Shown here: in pieces, positions 1 to 8,230 of the stretch
Layout of the letters: the number at the start of each line of letters is the position of its first letter
How positions within the stretch are numbered: the first letter of the stretch is position 1
From: JADJNW01 sp964526645
GTDB taxonomy: Bacteria > Bacteroidota > Bacteroidia > Chitinophagales > Saprospiraceae
DNA length: 64,000 nucleotides
Direction of reading: 5' to 3'
NCBI GenBank assembly: GCA_964526645.1
Contig: CAZGJN010000003.1
Span: 1 to 64,000 of the forward strand
Position numbers and translations under genes: made by a program
Notes under the pieces: generated by a model
What the model saw: only the letters and a program-made list of their open reading frames with translations
The model's database searches: none
What the model was told of the DNA's origin: nothing

Positions 1-296
1 TCAACGGGAGGAAGATCATCGGTACGGTAGGGGCGCTGCAATTTGATGTGATTCAGTACCGCATGGAGCATGAATACGGCGCTGCTTGTACCTATGAGCC
101 AGTCAATCTATATAAAGCATGTTGGGTAAGCTGCGAGGAGGAGAAAGCCATGAAGGAGTTTCTGGAACGCCGCAAGCGTGATATTGCAAGAGACAAAGAC
201 GGCAACCTCGTTTTTTTGGCAGAAAGCGCCTGGGCATTGCAAATCGCTCAGGAAAACCATCCGAAGGTAAGCTTCCATTTTACCAGCGAATATTAA
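1..296 (+). CDS. prfC: Peptide chain release factor 3 (3' end only)
   Basis: This is the C-terminal 97 codons of RF3, the translational GTPase that removes RF1 and RF2 from the ribosome after termination. The gene enters from the left edge; the frame is open from base 3 and stops with TAA at 294-296. The visible part includes the motif GTVGALQFDV, then a conserved tail ending in YPxVxFH-like HPKVSFHFTSEY, which matches the C-terminal domain III of the RF3 family. The GTPase domain lies outside the window, so intactness of the gene cannot be judged. A perfect hairpin terminator follows immediately. Confidence 0.9.
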   Translation, partial: NGRKIIGTVGALQFDVIQYRMEHEYGAACTYEPVNLYKACWVSCEEEKAMKEFLERRKRDIARDKDGNLVFLAESAWALQIAQENHPKVSFHFTSEY

Positions 297-343
297 AAAC
301 AAAATAGGTTGATAAGTGTATATTATCAACCTATTTTGTTTTT
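295..343. terminator. Long perfect inverted repeat, bidirectional terminator
   Basis: Arms 295-315 and 323-343 are perfectly complementary (21 bp; core AATAGGTTGATAA) around a 7-base loop (GTGTATA). The left arm is A-rich and the right arm T-rich, so the hairpin carries a U-tract on either strand. It sits between prfC (+) and the convergent glycosyltransferase gene (-) and probably ends both transcripts. Confidence 0.85.
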
Positions 344-364
344 AACACTGTAAAAACCCGTCCT

Positions 365-1897
365 TTACTGCGCCCGCAAGTGGCGTAGTGTCCAGTAGAA
401 AATAGCGCCATAGCCAAGACTGAGCATCAAGTGGAATACAAGAAAAGTGGTATTTTGGATAAGAATACCGCCGATCACGCCACCCAAGAAGTACAAGGCA
501 AGGAAACCTTCGAGCAGGGTCGTCCAGGAAATTTTTTTGCTGATGTATTTATTTTTAGCGAAAGTGTCCCGTAGAGTTTTGATATTAAACTTCGGCGTAC
601 GAACGAAGGGCGATTTTTTACCCCGATACCCCTGAATCACGGCAACGCTATTGTGCAAAGACAGGCCCATCGAAAGCGCTAAAAACAAGGGGAATAGAAA
701 AACAAATTTATACAATGATTTTCCAAAGTCTTCCTCCTTGTGCCTTGCTGGCGATTGAAGATTCGCAGTGTAATAAACGGCAATAATTGATAGTAAGCCA
801 ATCATAAACCAAGCAAAGAAATTTTTGCTAAAACCTTGTTCGATCAGATCACCCAGCACAAACAACAGTGGAACGCTAAACACCCCGGAAATAAAGACAA
901 AAACAAAGACAGTGCTGCTCAACAGGTGTACAGTGGCCTGAATTTTTTGCCAAAGGCTCAGGTTTGATTTCCAAACGGTAGGGAGCATTTTTTTAGCCGT
1001 TTCAGCGCCGCCCTTCATCCATCGGAACTGCTGGGATTTCAAGCTGTTCATCTCAGCCGGAAGCTCAGCCGGAGAGCCAATTTCCTCCAAAAACTTGATT
1101 CGCCAGCCTTTGAGTTGCGCCCGAATGCTCAGGTCGAGGTCTTCGGTGAGGGTATCTGCTTCCCAGCCACCCGCCTCATCAATGGTTTGCCGGCGCCATA
1201 CGCCTGCCGTTCCGTTGAACTGGAGGAGGTAGTTGCCGGCTTCGCGCCCTTTCTGCTCTACAGTGAAGTGAACATTTAATTGCAAGGCTTGAAGCTTGGT
1301 AATCAAAGAGTAGTCCTCGTTGATATGTTCCCAGCGGGTTTGTACCACGCCTATTTTCGGATCATCGAAGTAAGGAATCGTCTTTTTCAAAAAATCAGGA
1401 TGCGGCAAGAAATCCGCATCAAAAATAGCGATAAACTCCCCTTTTGCCAGGGGCATCGCCTCCTGGAGGGCACCAGCTTTGTAGCCTTTGCGATCTATGC
1501 GGTGGATGTGTTCAATATTCAAGCCTTTCGCTTTCCATTCTTCTACTTTGCGGCGTGTAATTTCGACAGATTCATCGGTAGAATCATCGAGGACATGCAC
1601 CTCAAAGCGGTCGCGCGGATAATCGAATTGAGCGATATTGTCAATCAATCGTTCTACCACATACATTTCGTTGAAAATGGGCAGTTGTACAGTGACAAAC
1701 GGGTAAGTCTCGTTTGTGTTGGTGTGGGTTTCGGTGGCAGATGTTTGTGCGCCTGTGTTTGTAGAGAGGATTTGTTGTCCCTTTTTAGCGGCTTTTCTGT
1801 AATGATACAATAAGTTAAATTGCATCACGCAATACATCGTAATATAGATGAGCGCCGTGCTATAAATAATGAGAACCGCATAAGCCAATACTGACAT
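365..1897 (-). CDS. Processive membrane glycosyltransferase family 2 (cellulose synthase-like)
   Basis: A 510-residue inner-membrane GT2 enzyme. There is one N-terminal membrane segment (about 4-25), a cytoplasmic GT-A domain (about 65-300), and about four C-terminal membrane segments. Catalytic signatures of processive enzymes are present: DDS at 104-106, DAD at 160-162, TEDLD at 251-255 and QQFRW at 289-293 (the QxxRW motif). By family knowledge it should transfer sugar from a nucleotide donor to a growing polysaccharide or to a lipid. The architecture resembles bacterial beta-glycan synthases and glucosylceramide-synthase-like enzymes. No PilZ domain or BcsB-like partner is visible, so cellulose is not implied. 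It lies 103 bases downstream of another GT2 on the same strand, so the two may be co-transcribed. Substrate unknown. Confidence 0.85.
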   Translation of the reverse strand: MSVLAYAVLIIYSTALIYITMYCVMQFNLLYHYRKAAKKGQQILSTNTGAQTSATETHTNTNETYPFVTVQLPIFNEMYVVERLIDNIAQFDYPRDRFEVHVLDDSTDESVEITRRKVEEWKAKGLNIEHIHRIDRKGYKAGALQEAMPLAKGEFIAIFDADFLPHPDFLKKTIPYFDDPKIGVVQTRWEHINEDYSLITKLQALQLNVHFTVEQKGREAGNYLLQFNGTAGVWRRQTIDEAGGWEADTLTEDLDLSIRAQLKGWRIKFLEEIGSPAELPAEMNSLKSQQFRWMKGGAETAKKMLPTVWKSNLSLWQKIQATVHLLSSTVFVFVFISGVFSVPLLFVLGDLIEQGFSKNFFAWFMIGLLSIIAVYYTANLQSPARHKEEDFGKSLYKFVFLFPLFLALSMGLSLHNSVAVIQGYRGKKSPFVRTPKFNIKTLRDTFAKNKYISKKISWTTLLEGFLALYFLGGVIGGILIQNTTFLVFHLMLSLGYGAIFYWTLRHLRAQ

Positions 1898-2000
1898 CGT
1901 TGCGAAGTTTAAGTTAAGTTTGAAAGTTGAAATGAGATGAAAAATAGATAAATGTTATTATTCTTATTTACTATTTCGCACCTTGAAATTTTATAAGTTT

Positions 2001-2723
2001 TTAGAGAAACTTGAATATCGTCCATAAAATTTTATGCCCTGCCAGCAAAGACCCCCTTATAGTGCCAGAAACCTTTGAGACACCCACCCGTTTTCGGTAA
2101 TTGACAGGTACTTCCTTGCAGTATAGCCGCTTTTTAGCTGCTTTCACTTGCATTTCTACCGTCCAGCCGAAGTCGCGGTCTTCCATTTCTAATTCGAGTA
2201 ATTTGTGGAATTTAATGGCTCTAAAAGGACCAAGGTCTGTAAAATGATAGCTGTAAAACATTCGGATGAGATTGGTAGCCAGCCAGTTGCCGAAAATTTG
2301 CTGGGGCATCATCGCGCCTTTTTGCATATCGCCCAGCACCCTCGATCCGATCACCAAATCCGCATCTTCTTGTACAATAGGTGCAATCAGACTGGGGAGT
2401 TCCTCCGGATAATCCGAATAATCGGCATCCATAAACACGACAATATCTGGCTGCGCTGTATTTGGCTTTTGGGTGATATATTCGATTGCTTTCAGGCAGG
2501 CACTGCCGTACCCTTTCTGTTCTTCATCCAGCACGATTGCACCGCTTGCACGGGCAACTGCAGCCGTTTGATCTGTACTTGCATTGTTGCACACGATCAC
2601 CTCGCGTACGATTTTAGGAATATTTGCCAACACCAATCCAATAGACTGCTCCTCGTTATAAGCAGGTATAATTACATCTATTACCGGGCGCTCCAGTTTT
2701 GTATGGTTTTGATGTACATCCAA
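2001..2723 (-). CDS. Glycosyltransferase family 2, dolichyl-phosphate-mannose-synthase-like
   Basis: A 240-residue soluble GT2 protein. It has the N-terminal signature DVIIPAYNEE (about 16-25), the nucleotide-binding DAD at 99-101 and a downstream DFGWTVEMQVKA stretch typical of the DPM1/GtrB-like group, which moves a sugar from a nucleotide donor to a polyprenyl phosphate. It lacks the C-terminal membrane domain of GtrB, as many Bacteroidota members do. The downstream neighbour on the same strand is a processive GT2, so the pair may act in one envelope glycan or glycolipid pathway. Acceptor and sugar cannot be told from sequence. Confidence 0.85.
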   Translation of the reverse strand: MDVHQNHTKLERPVIDVIIPAYNEEQSIGLVLANIPKIVREVIVCNNASTDQTAAVARASGAIVLDEEQKGYGSACLKAIEYITQKPNTAQPDIVVFMDADYSDYPEELPSLIAPIVQEDADLVIGSRVLGDMQKGAMMPQQIFGNWLATNLIRMFYSYHFTDLGPFRAIKFHKLLELEMEDRDFGWTVEMQVKAAKKRLYCKEVPVNYRKRVGVSKVSGTIRGSLLAGHKILWTIFKFL

Positions 2724-2812
2724 TGTGCTTACAGTTACAGCCGTTTCGATAGGTGAAATTCGTTTTTAGTTTTCTCAATTAATGTCGCTTTGCTATGACG
2801 AGATAGCCGATG

Positions 2813-2820
2813 CAAAAGTA
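2813..2820 (-). promoter_or_regulatory. Bacteroidota -7 box upstream of the GT2 pair
   Basis: On the minus strand this reads TACTTTTG, an exact match to TAnnTTTG. It lies 90 bases before the start of the 240-residue glycosyltransferase. No clear TTTG -33 element is seen at the expected spacing, so this is tentative. Confidence 0.4.
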
Positions 2821-2949
2821 ACAGTTTTTTCTTAAAAAATTTAACACCGCTTTGGAACATAATTTATTAAATCTCCGGTGCCAAAAGGCAAACAAAACGG
2901 ACTGATTAACAGTTCCCATCCGTTTTCTGTTTTCGACCAGACAAATATG

Positions 2950-2957
2950 TATTTTTG
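2950..2957 (+). promoter_or_regulatory. Bacteroidota -7 box for the beta-helix lipoprotein
   Basis: TATTTTTG matches TAnnTTTG. Transcription from here would start near 2963, downstream of the first in-frame ATG at 2878, which supports the ATG at 3073 as the true start. The rest of the 2724-3072 gap holds only this box and the divergent box at 2813-2820. Confidence 0.45.
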
Positions 2958-3072
2958 TGGTAAAATAAATCGGACTTTTGCCGTTTATGACATTTGGACC
3001 GGTGGTTCATCAATCTTTGAGATTTGCGCAACCGGATCGGCAATTGGAAACTTCATTTCAAAAAAATATAAA

Positions 3073-4578
3073 ATGAAACCCATCCTCTATGGATTAATTG
3101 CTTTTTGTAGTGGCTGGCTACTTTTGGCAAGCTGTGATGACGAGGCGCAATTCACCACCGATAGCAGTGCCAAACTGGAGTTTTCTTTGGATACCTTGCG
3201 GTTTGATACGGTTTTTTCCCAATTGGGTTCCGCTACGCGGTCTTTTAAAATTTACAATCGCAACGACCGCTCCGTTCGGATTTCGAGAATATACCTGGAA
3301 AGTGGCAACAGCGGGCGCTGGCAGCTCAATGTGGACGGAATCCCCGGTAATATGCAGGAAGAAGTAGAGGTGCTGGCAAATGATAGCATCTATTTGTTTG
3401 CAGAAGTGACCATTGACCCCAATCAGCCTTTATCGGTAAGCCCTTTTGTAGTGGAGGATCGCATCGTGTTTGAAACCAATGGCAATACCCAATACGTCAA
3501 CCTCGAAGCCTGGGGGCAAAACGCCAACTATTTTCCGAGCCGCTTCAATAAAGGGGTGGTGGTGAGGCTTACTTGCGATAATGGCCAGGTGGTATGGGAC
3601 GACCCTAAGCCTTATGTGATCTATGGGGCTGTATTTATTGATAGTTGCGAATTGGTCATACCTGCCGGGGCAAAGCTATACATTCACGGCGGCGTGGCGC
3701 AAAATGATATTTTTGGTGGTATTTATAATGATGGCATCCTGCTCACGCAGTCGGGGGGACGTATTCGCATACTGGGTACAAAGGAAAATCCGGTGGTGAT
3801 ACAAGGCGACCGCCTGGAGGAGTCTTTTCAGGATGAAGCTGGGCAATGGAATGGTATCGTGCTTGGGAGAGGTAGCAGAGGCAATGTGTTTGAGTACACA
3901 ACGGTCAAAAATGCGCGATTTGGTGTGCTGGTGGATTCTACTGCGGAACTGACTGCCCGGAATTCTCAGTTTTACAATACGGCAAGCAGTGGATTGATTG
4001 GTTTTCATAGCCGGATTACTGCTGAAAACTGCCTGGTGTACAATAATGGGGGTACATCGGTGCTGTTGTTATTGGGTGGGGATTACAATTTTACCTATTG
4101 CACTTTTGCAAGCTATGGGGTGAATGCCTCCGCGTTGGGCTTGAGCAATTTTTTCTGCTACGATGAAAACTGTCAGCAATCAGCTACTTACCGCCTCAAC
4201 GCCCGATTTGTCAATTCAATCATTTTTGGTTCGCAAAGTGACGAGTTGGAGTTTTCTGATTTTGCAGAAGGCAAAGACCCTTCGCAGTTCAATATCCAAT
4301 TTGAGGATTGTATCGTAAGAGTACAGGAATTATTAACGTTCAACAATGGCCAATACGCCAACTTTATCGGCGAGCAATGCGATCCTTGTATAAACGGCAA
4401 GCGTGATGATAAGCTTTTTATCAATCCCAATGAGGGCGATTTTCATCTGGATTCTTTGTCCATTGCCATCGAAAAAGCAAAGCCAATTAATTTTCCCAGG
4501 GTAATAGCGATTGACCTGGAGGGGAAGGCACGCGATGCCGAAAAGCCCGATCTGGGCTGCTATGAGCGGGAAAATTAA
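3073..4578 (+). CDS. Parallel beta-helix lipoprotein
   Basis: A 501-residue predicted surface or periplasmic lipoprotein. The chosen ATG at 3073 gives a signal peptide with lipobox LLLASC and the acylated cysteine at residue 21. An in-frame upstream ATG at 2878 would bury this signal. The N-terminal third looks like an all-beta domain. The middle (about 200-400) carries short glycine/asparagine-rich rungs of a right-handed parallel beta-helix (for example GIYNDGILLTQSGG and VKNARFGVLVDSTAELTARN). The C-terminus ends in PDLGCYE, a common ending of Bacteroidota beta-helix lipoproteins. Such folds usually bind or cleave polysaccharides, but I see no catalytic motif. Function unknown. Confidence 0.75.
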   Translation: MKPILYGLIAFCSGWLLLASCDDEAQFTTDSSAKLEFSLDTLRFDTVFSQLGSATRSFKIYNRNDRSVRISRIYLESGNSGRWQLNVDGIPGNMQEEVEVLANDSIYLFAEVTIDPNQPLSVSPFVVEDRIVFETNGNTQYVNLEAWGQNANYFPSRFNKGVVVRLTCDNGQVVWDDPKPYVIYGAVFIDSCELVIPAGAKLYIHGGVAQNDIFGGIYNDGILLTQSGGRIRILGTKENPVVIQGDRLEESFQDEAGQWNGIVLGRGSRGNVFEYTTVKNARFGVLVDSTAELTARNSQFYNTASSGLIGFHSRITAENCLVYNNGGTSVLLLLGGDYNFTYCTFASYGVNASALGLSNFFCYDENCQQSATYRLNARFVNSIIFGSQSDELEFSDFAEGKDPSQFNIQFEDCIVRVQELLTFNNGQYANFIGEQCDPCINGKRDDKLFINPNEGDFHLDSLSIAIEKAKPINFPRVIAIDLEGKARDAEKPDLGCYEREN

Positions 4579-4588
4579 GGCAAAGATA

Positions 4589-4638
4589 GCTATCGGTTAG
4601 CATTTTTGAGGAAACCTTCCAATGCGATAACCGATAGC
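4589..4638. terminator. Hairpin between convergent genes
   Basis: The left arm GCTATCGGTTA (4589-4599) plus GCATT (4600-4604) pairs with AATGC (4621-4625) and TAACCGATAGC (4628-4638), leaving a 2-base bulge. It lies in the 78-base gap between two convergent genes, and a T-run follows at about 4651. It is a probable terminator, mainly for the plus-strand lipoprotein gene. Confidence 0.7.
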
Positions 4639-4656
4639 CATTGCACACAATTTTTT

Positions 4657-5514
4657 TTAATTCTTCTTACTCCATTCAGCGATAGACTTGTCGTTCATGC
4701 GAACATAGTCTTCATTCTTCGCTTCGATAGCCAATTGTTTGGATTTTTCGGCGGCTTTGATAGCGTCCATTTTTTTACCCAAATCAGCCAGGATAAGGGC
4801 TTCTGTGCGGACCATCCAGAACTTAGGTTCTTTTGCATTTGCTTTTTGAATCCACTCCAATGCTTTATTCAAATCCTTACCAGCCGCATGGTAGTAGCTT
4901 GCAGCAGCGTAGTAGTCATTTTGGCTCGGGCCGGCAAGCACGCGCTCAATGTCAGCGGTCACGCGCTTATCAACTTCAACCGTGAGTGGAATACTGACCA
5001 TCGTTTTTTCCCAGGAGAGGTCAATTGTAGCAGAGGTGTTGGTGATGTTGTTAATGTCAATGGTAAAAGTTTCTACCATGTGGTTCATCATTTGTGGCTT
5101 CACGGAGAGGGTAGCCACCGCCGTTTTATCACCATAACCACCAGCATTGGAAGTCTCATAATTAAAAAACATGACCTGCCAAGCTGCTGCATCTGGTTTT
5201 GAGAACAAAGCATAAGAACCTTTTTTCAGCTCCTGGTCGCCGACTTTTACATCATCACCGAAAGTAATTTTTGTAGCGGCATTAGCGCCCGTTCTCCACA
5301 TCGTGCCAAAAGGAACAAGCCCATCCTTTGCAAAGATAGCCCGACCTTTTGCACTTGGGCGAGAGTATTCGATGGTGATTTCAGTGAGCCCGACGGTTTG
5401 TGTCAGTTTACTGCCTGGGCTGGGAGCGGGTGTTCTGATTTGTGCATCAACGTTGACGGTACTCAACAATGCCAAAATCAGGAAAGCACAAATGTTAAAA
5501 AACAAGTTTTTCAT
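4657..5514 (-). CDS. DUF2911 domain secreted protein
   Basis: A 285-residue protein with a clear signal peptide when started at 5514 (MKNLFFNICAFLILALLS, cleavage after VDAQ). A 30-codon in-frame extension to 5604 would spoil the signal and is rejected. The mature N-terminal part matches the DUF2911 family common in Bacteroidota: SPGSKLTQTVGLTEITIEYSRP, GLVPFGTMWRTGANAAT and GSYALFSKP. The C-terminal ~80 residues (AASYYHAAGKDLNKALEWIQKA, then EALILADLGKKMDAIKAAE) look like TPR-type helical repeats, a common tail in this family. Biochemical role unknown; exported, probably periplasmic. Confidence 0.85.
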   Translation of the reverse strand: MKNLFFNICAFLILALLSTVNVDAQIRTPAPSPGSKLTQTVGLTEITIEYSRPSAKGRAIFAKDGLVPFGTMWRTGANAATKITFGDDVKVGDQELKKGSYALFSKPDAAAWQVMFFNYETSNAGGYGDKTAVATLSVKPQMMNHMVETFTIDINNITNTSATIDLSWEKTMVSIPLTVEVDKRVTADIERVLAGPSQNDYYAAASYYHAAGKDLNKALEWIQKANAKEPKFWMVRTEALILADLGKKMDAIKAAEKSKQLAIEAKNEDYVRMNDKSIAEWSKKN

Positions 5515-5657
5515 CGTAACTTGGTTTTGTTTATAATAGGTGTGAATATTGCGCGAAAATACGTTTTTTGAAATGGTAATACGAAGCACGGGTACAGTTT
5601 TCACATTTTTTTAAGAATTGATTGGAATAGAAATCCTTCGATTTTAAAATTCAAGGG

Positions 5658-5665
5658 TATTTTTG
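5658..5665 (+). promoter_or_regulatory. Bacteroidota -7 box upstream of mgsA
   Basis: TATTTTTG matches TAnnTTTG and lies 67 bases before the mgsA ATG. No well-placed -33 TTG is seen. Confidence 0.4.
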
Positions 5666-5732
5666 CAGCGGCGGCGGATTGGCGGTTGGGGCTATTTTTC
5701 TTCTTGCAAATTTCACTTTTCAAATTTTCAAA

Positions 5733-6095
5733 ATGACAATTGCAATTATTGCCCACGATGGCAAAAAAGCGGATATGGTCGCTTTCATAAAAGACCACCT
5801 TGATTTGTTTAAGCAGAAAAATATCAACCTGATTGCTACGGGCACCACAGGTTCGCATCTGGAGCGCGCCGGGCTGGAAGTGGAGAAGATGTCGAGTGGA
5901 CCTACCGGGGGCGATGCTCAAATTGCCAGCCGCCTGGTGGAAGGTAAGGTGGACATGGTGATTTTTTTTCGCGACCCCCTGGGCAAGCACCCGCATGAAG
6001 TGGATGTGAGCATGCTCATGCGCCTCTGCGATGTTTATAATATCCCGCTTGCTACCAATATTGCGGCAGCTACACGGTTTGTTCAGACACTGTGA
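5733..6095 (+). CDS. mgsA: Methylglyoxal synthase
   Basis: A 120-residue cytoplasmic enzyme that converts dihydroxyacetone phosphate to methylglyoxal and phosphate, a bypass of lower glycolysis used under sugar-phosphate overload. Family motifs are IAIIAHDGKK at the N-terminus, NLIATGTTG (phosphate loop), SGPTGGDAQI with the catalytic aspartate region, FFRDPLGKHPHE, and the ending NIPLATNIAAA. Length fits the family. The ATG at 5733 was chosen because the upstream extension to 5679 has no counterpart in the family. The aldose epimerase gene follows after 35 bases and is probably in the same transcript. Confidence 0.93.
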   Translation: MTIAIIAHDGKKADMVAFIKDHLDLFKQKNINLIATGTTGSHLERAGLEVEKMSSGPTGGDAQIASRLVEGKVDMVIFFRDPLGKHPHEVDVSMLMRLCDVYNIPLATNIAAATRFVQTL

Positions 6096-6130
6096 AATTA
6101 CTTTTTATCTTTGGTGTAATTTTAGAACAC

Positions 6131-7075
6131 ATGTACCAGTTAGAATCCAGCTTTTTTGGCGCATTTGAAAGGCTCTCCCTGTACCACTCCCAGTCTGGCA
6201 ATGGCTTTTCGGTTGTACCTGGCTTCGGGGCTTGTTTGTTGGATTTGACACTCGATGGGCAGCCCATTTTGGATGTTTATACCACGCCGGATTTGCTGCT
6301 CGAAAATTATTGGGGCAAAAATACCTTGCTCTTTCCTTTTCCAAATCGCCTGAAAAATGGGCAATACGAATGGCAAGGGCGGCAGTACCAATTTCCAATC
6401 AACGACCAGGCTACGGGCAACGCCTTGCACGGCTTTGGTATGGATCAACCCATGCGTGTAGAAGAACTGCTGGCTGAAGACCAATCGGCGCAGATCATTT
6501 GTATGTACAGCAGTCGCGGCGAGCACCCCGCGTATCCTTTTCCTTTTACTTTCGCCATTAGTTTTTTAATAGAAGAACCCAATCTTTTTACGGGTGAAAT
6601 TACGTTTCAAAATGATGGCGATCAGCCTATCCCGGTGGGTTTTGGATGGCATCCGTACTTCAAAATTGCGGCGCAAATTGAGATCGTATCCCTTCAGCTG
6701 CCTGGGGGCGAAAAGATTGAAATTGACGAATCTATGATTCCAACGGGCGTTCGTCACCCGGCTACTGCATTTCATCAACTCGAAAAAATCGGCAACGCTG
6801 TTTTGGATAATTGCTTTGCCTTGTCTGCAAATGAAGGAAAGGCTGAAGTGCTGATAGAAAGCAAGCACGGGGCCTTGCGTTATTGGCAGGAGACGGGCCC
6901 TGGAAAATTCAATTTTTTGCAGGTTTTTACGCCGCCACACCGCCAGTCTATTGCTATCGAGCCGATGACCTGCAACATTAACGCTTTCAACAATAAAGAG
7001 GGATTGATTGTGCTCGAACCCGGCCAAACGGCTTCTGCCAGATTTGGATTACAGTTTGACAAAAGAGAAAGTTGA
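6131..7075 (+). CDS. Aldose 1-epimerase (galactose mutarotase family)
   Basis: A 314-residue sugar epimerase of the GalM/YeaD-like fold, interconverting alpha and beta anomers of hexoses. Visible motifs are NRLKNGQYEWQGRQYQ near the N-terminus, ALHGFGMDQP, the catalytic-histidine segment PVGFGWHPYF and the catalytic-glutamate region SIAIEPMTCNINAFN. Substrate cannot be fixed. The ATG at 6131 is preferred over a GTG at 6092 that overlaps the mgsA stop, since family members begin near the residues that follow 6131. It lies 35 bases downstream of mgsA. The 240 bases after it, up to the next gene's stop, show no feature. Confidence 0.85.
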   Translation: MYQLESSFFGAFERLSLYHSQSGNGFSVVPGFGACLLDLTLDGQPILDVYTTPDLLLENYWGKNTLLFPFPNRLKNGQYEWQGRQYQFPINDQATGNALHGFGMDQPMRVEELLAEDQSAQIICMYSSRGEHPAYPFPFTFAISFLIEEPNLFTGEITFQNDGDQPIPVGFGWHPYFKIAAQIEIVSLQLPGGEKIEIDESMIPTGVRHPATAFHQLEKIGNAVLDNCFALSANEGKAEVLIESKHGALRYWQETGPGKFNFLQVFTPPHRQSIAIEPMTCNINAFNNKEGLIVLEPGQTASARFGLQFDKRES

Positions 7076-7317
7076 GGCAATATTTAAGTGGTCGAGCAGT
7101 TTTATAAGTTGATAGTCAATAGCCTTAAAGTGCTTAAATCCAATAAATTGTGTAAATTTTATTGCAATTTAAGTATGCTCGTTTACTTCTTAGCTTGTTG
7201 TATAGAAAGCGACTGGTGCTTTGGGGTGATGCCAAATATCAGATGCCAAGAATAGGGTGAATCGCATCTTAGTTGAATACTAAGCTAATATTGCCCCTGT
7301 AATTCATTTTCAAGTAG

Positions 7318-8178
7318 TTAGTTTAATTTCAAATACACACCGAAGGCGATCGCCGGCGCGGCGAGCACATTTCTGCCAGTCACGGCACCTGCCACCTGCG
7401 CACTCAAACCCACGCCATTTTTCATTTCATAGGCTACAAAGAGCTGAGGGGAGACAAATTCTACATTATTAGAAAATAAACCATTGCCCGAACCCGTAGG
7501 GTCTCCATTTTTCAAAGATTGGATGCCTGATAATTTGACACCAGCCAGCAAATGGTTATCCAAAAATTTATGCCCAAATTCCAATTCATAGCGAAATTCA
7601 TCCGAGAAGCTCGAAGTCCGATTGTTAAACCCTGCATAGCCTGTAGCGTACCATTTCGCCTTGCCATAACCCGCTTCGAGGCGCAGCAACTGATTAAATT
7701 CTCCATCGCCTGTGAACAGAAGGTTTTCATTGGTTGCATCGCCGGTAGGCAAACCCAGGATCAGGGAAGTTGTCACAGACCAACCATTTTTAGCCCACCA
7801 GCCATAGCGCAGTCCCAAATCAATATCGCCGATGGCATTGTTTTCTAAGCCCGGCTGGAGGATATCACCCGAGATTGCACCAATTCCTTCATTTACGGTA
7901 TTTCTTGTAAAAAAAGGCACATAAGCGATAGCCGTTAGTTTATTGGTAATGCCATACTCCCCGTAGAAAGAAGAAACGTAATTGCTCAGGCGAGTGCCCG
8001 CGCCGTTGATGTTGTAAATATTGCCATCCATGCCGTAGTATTCTCTGGCGCGAATGAAGCTGAAATCCAGTTTGAAAAAACCACCGCCCTTTGGTTGGGG
8101 CCAGCCGCCTGCTTTGAGTTCACCTTGCAAAAGCACCAGCAGCACAGCGATCAAGAAAGATTTTATTAGAAAATTCAT
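7318..8178 (-). CDS. Outer-membrane beta-barrel protein (XagA-like)
   Basis: A 286-residue exported protein with signal peptide MNFLIKSFLIAVLLVLLQGE. The mature N-terminus GGWPQPKGGGFFKLDFSF and the later GDIDLGLRYG and SLILGLPTGDA resemble the Bacteroidota and proteobacterial family annotated as XagA or phenol-degradation MetA-like barrels. Alternating hydrophobic/polar strands run to the final residue, and the terminal GVYLKLN fits a barrel C-terminus. It lies 52 bases downstream of the DM13 lipoprotein gene on the same strand, which suggests a pair acting in the envelope. Transported substrate unknown. Confidence 0.7.
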   Translation of the reverse strand: MNFLIKSFLIAVLLVLLQGELKAGGWPQPKGGGFFKLDFSFIRAREYYGMDGNIYNINGAGTRLSNYVSSFYGEYGITNKLTAIAYVPFFTRNTVNEGIGAISGDILQPGLENNAIGDIDLGLRYGWWAKNGWSVTTSLILGLPTGDATNENLLFTGDGEFNQLLRLEAGYGKAKWYATGYAGFNNRTSSFSDEFRYELEFGHKFLDNHLLAGVKLSGIQSLKNGDPTGSGNGLFSNNVEFVSPQLFVAYEMKNGVGLSAQVAGAVTGRNVLAAPAIAFGVYLKLN

Positions 8179-8230
8179 GATTGTTAAAATTTGAATAGAA
8201 GATTTGAAAGAAAAATCTGAAAAAGCGTGC

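Noticed and set aside
1280..1813. 177-codon plus-strand frame
   Set aside because: It is antisense to the glycosyltransferase catalytic domain, which has complete motifs; the frame shows no recognisable pattern.
2878..3072. In-frame N-terminal extension of the beta-helix lipoprotein
   Set aside because: It would place the lipoprotein signal 65 residues inside the protein, and a -7 box lies within it.
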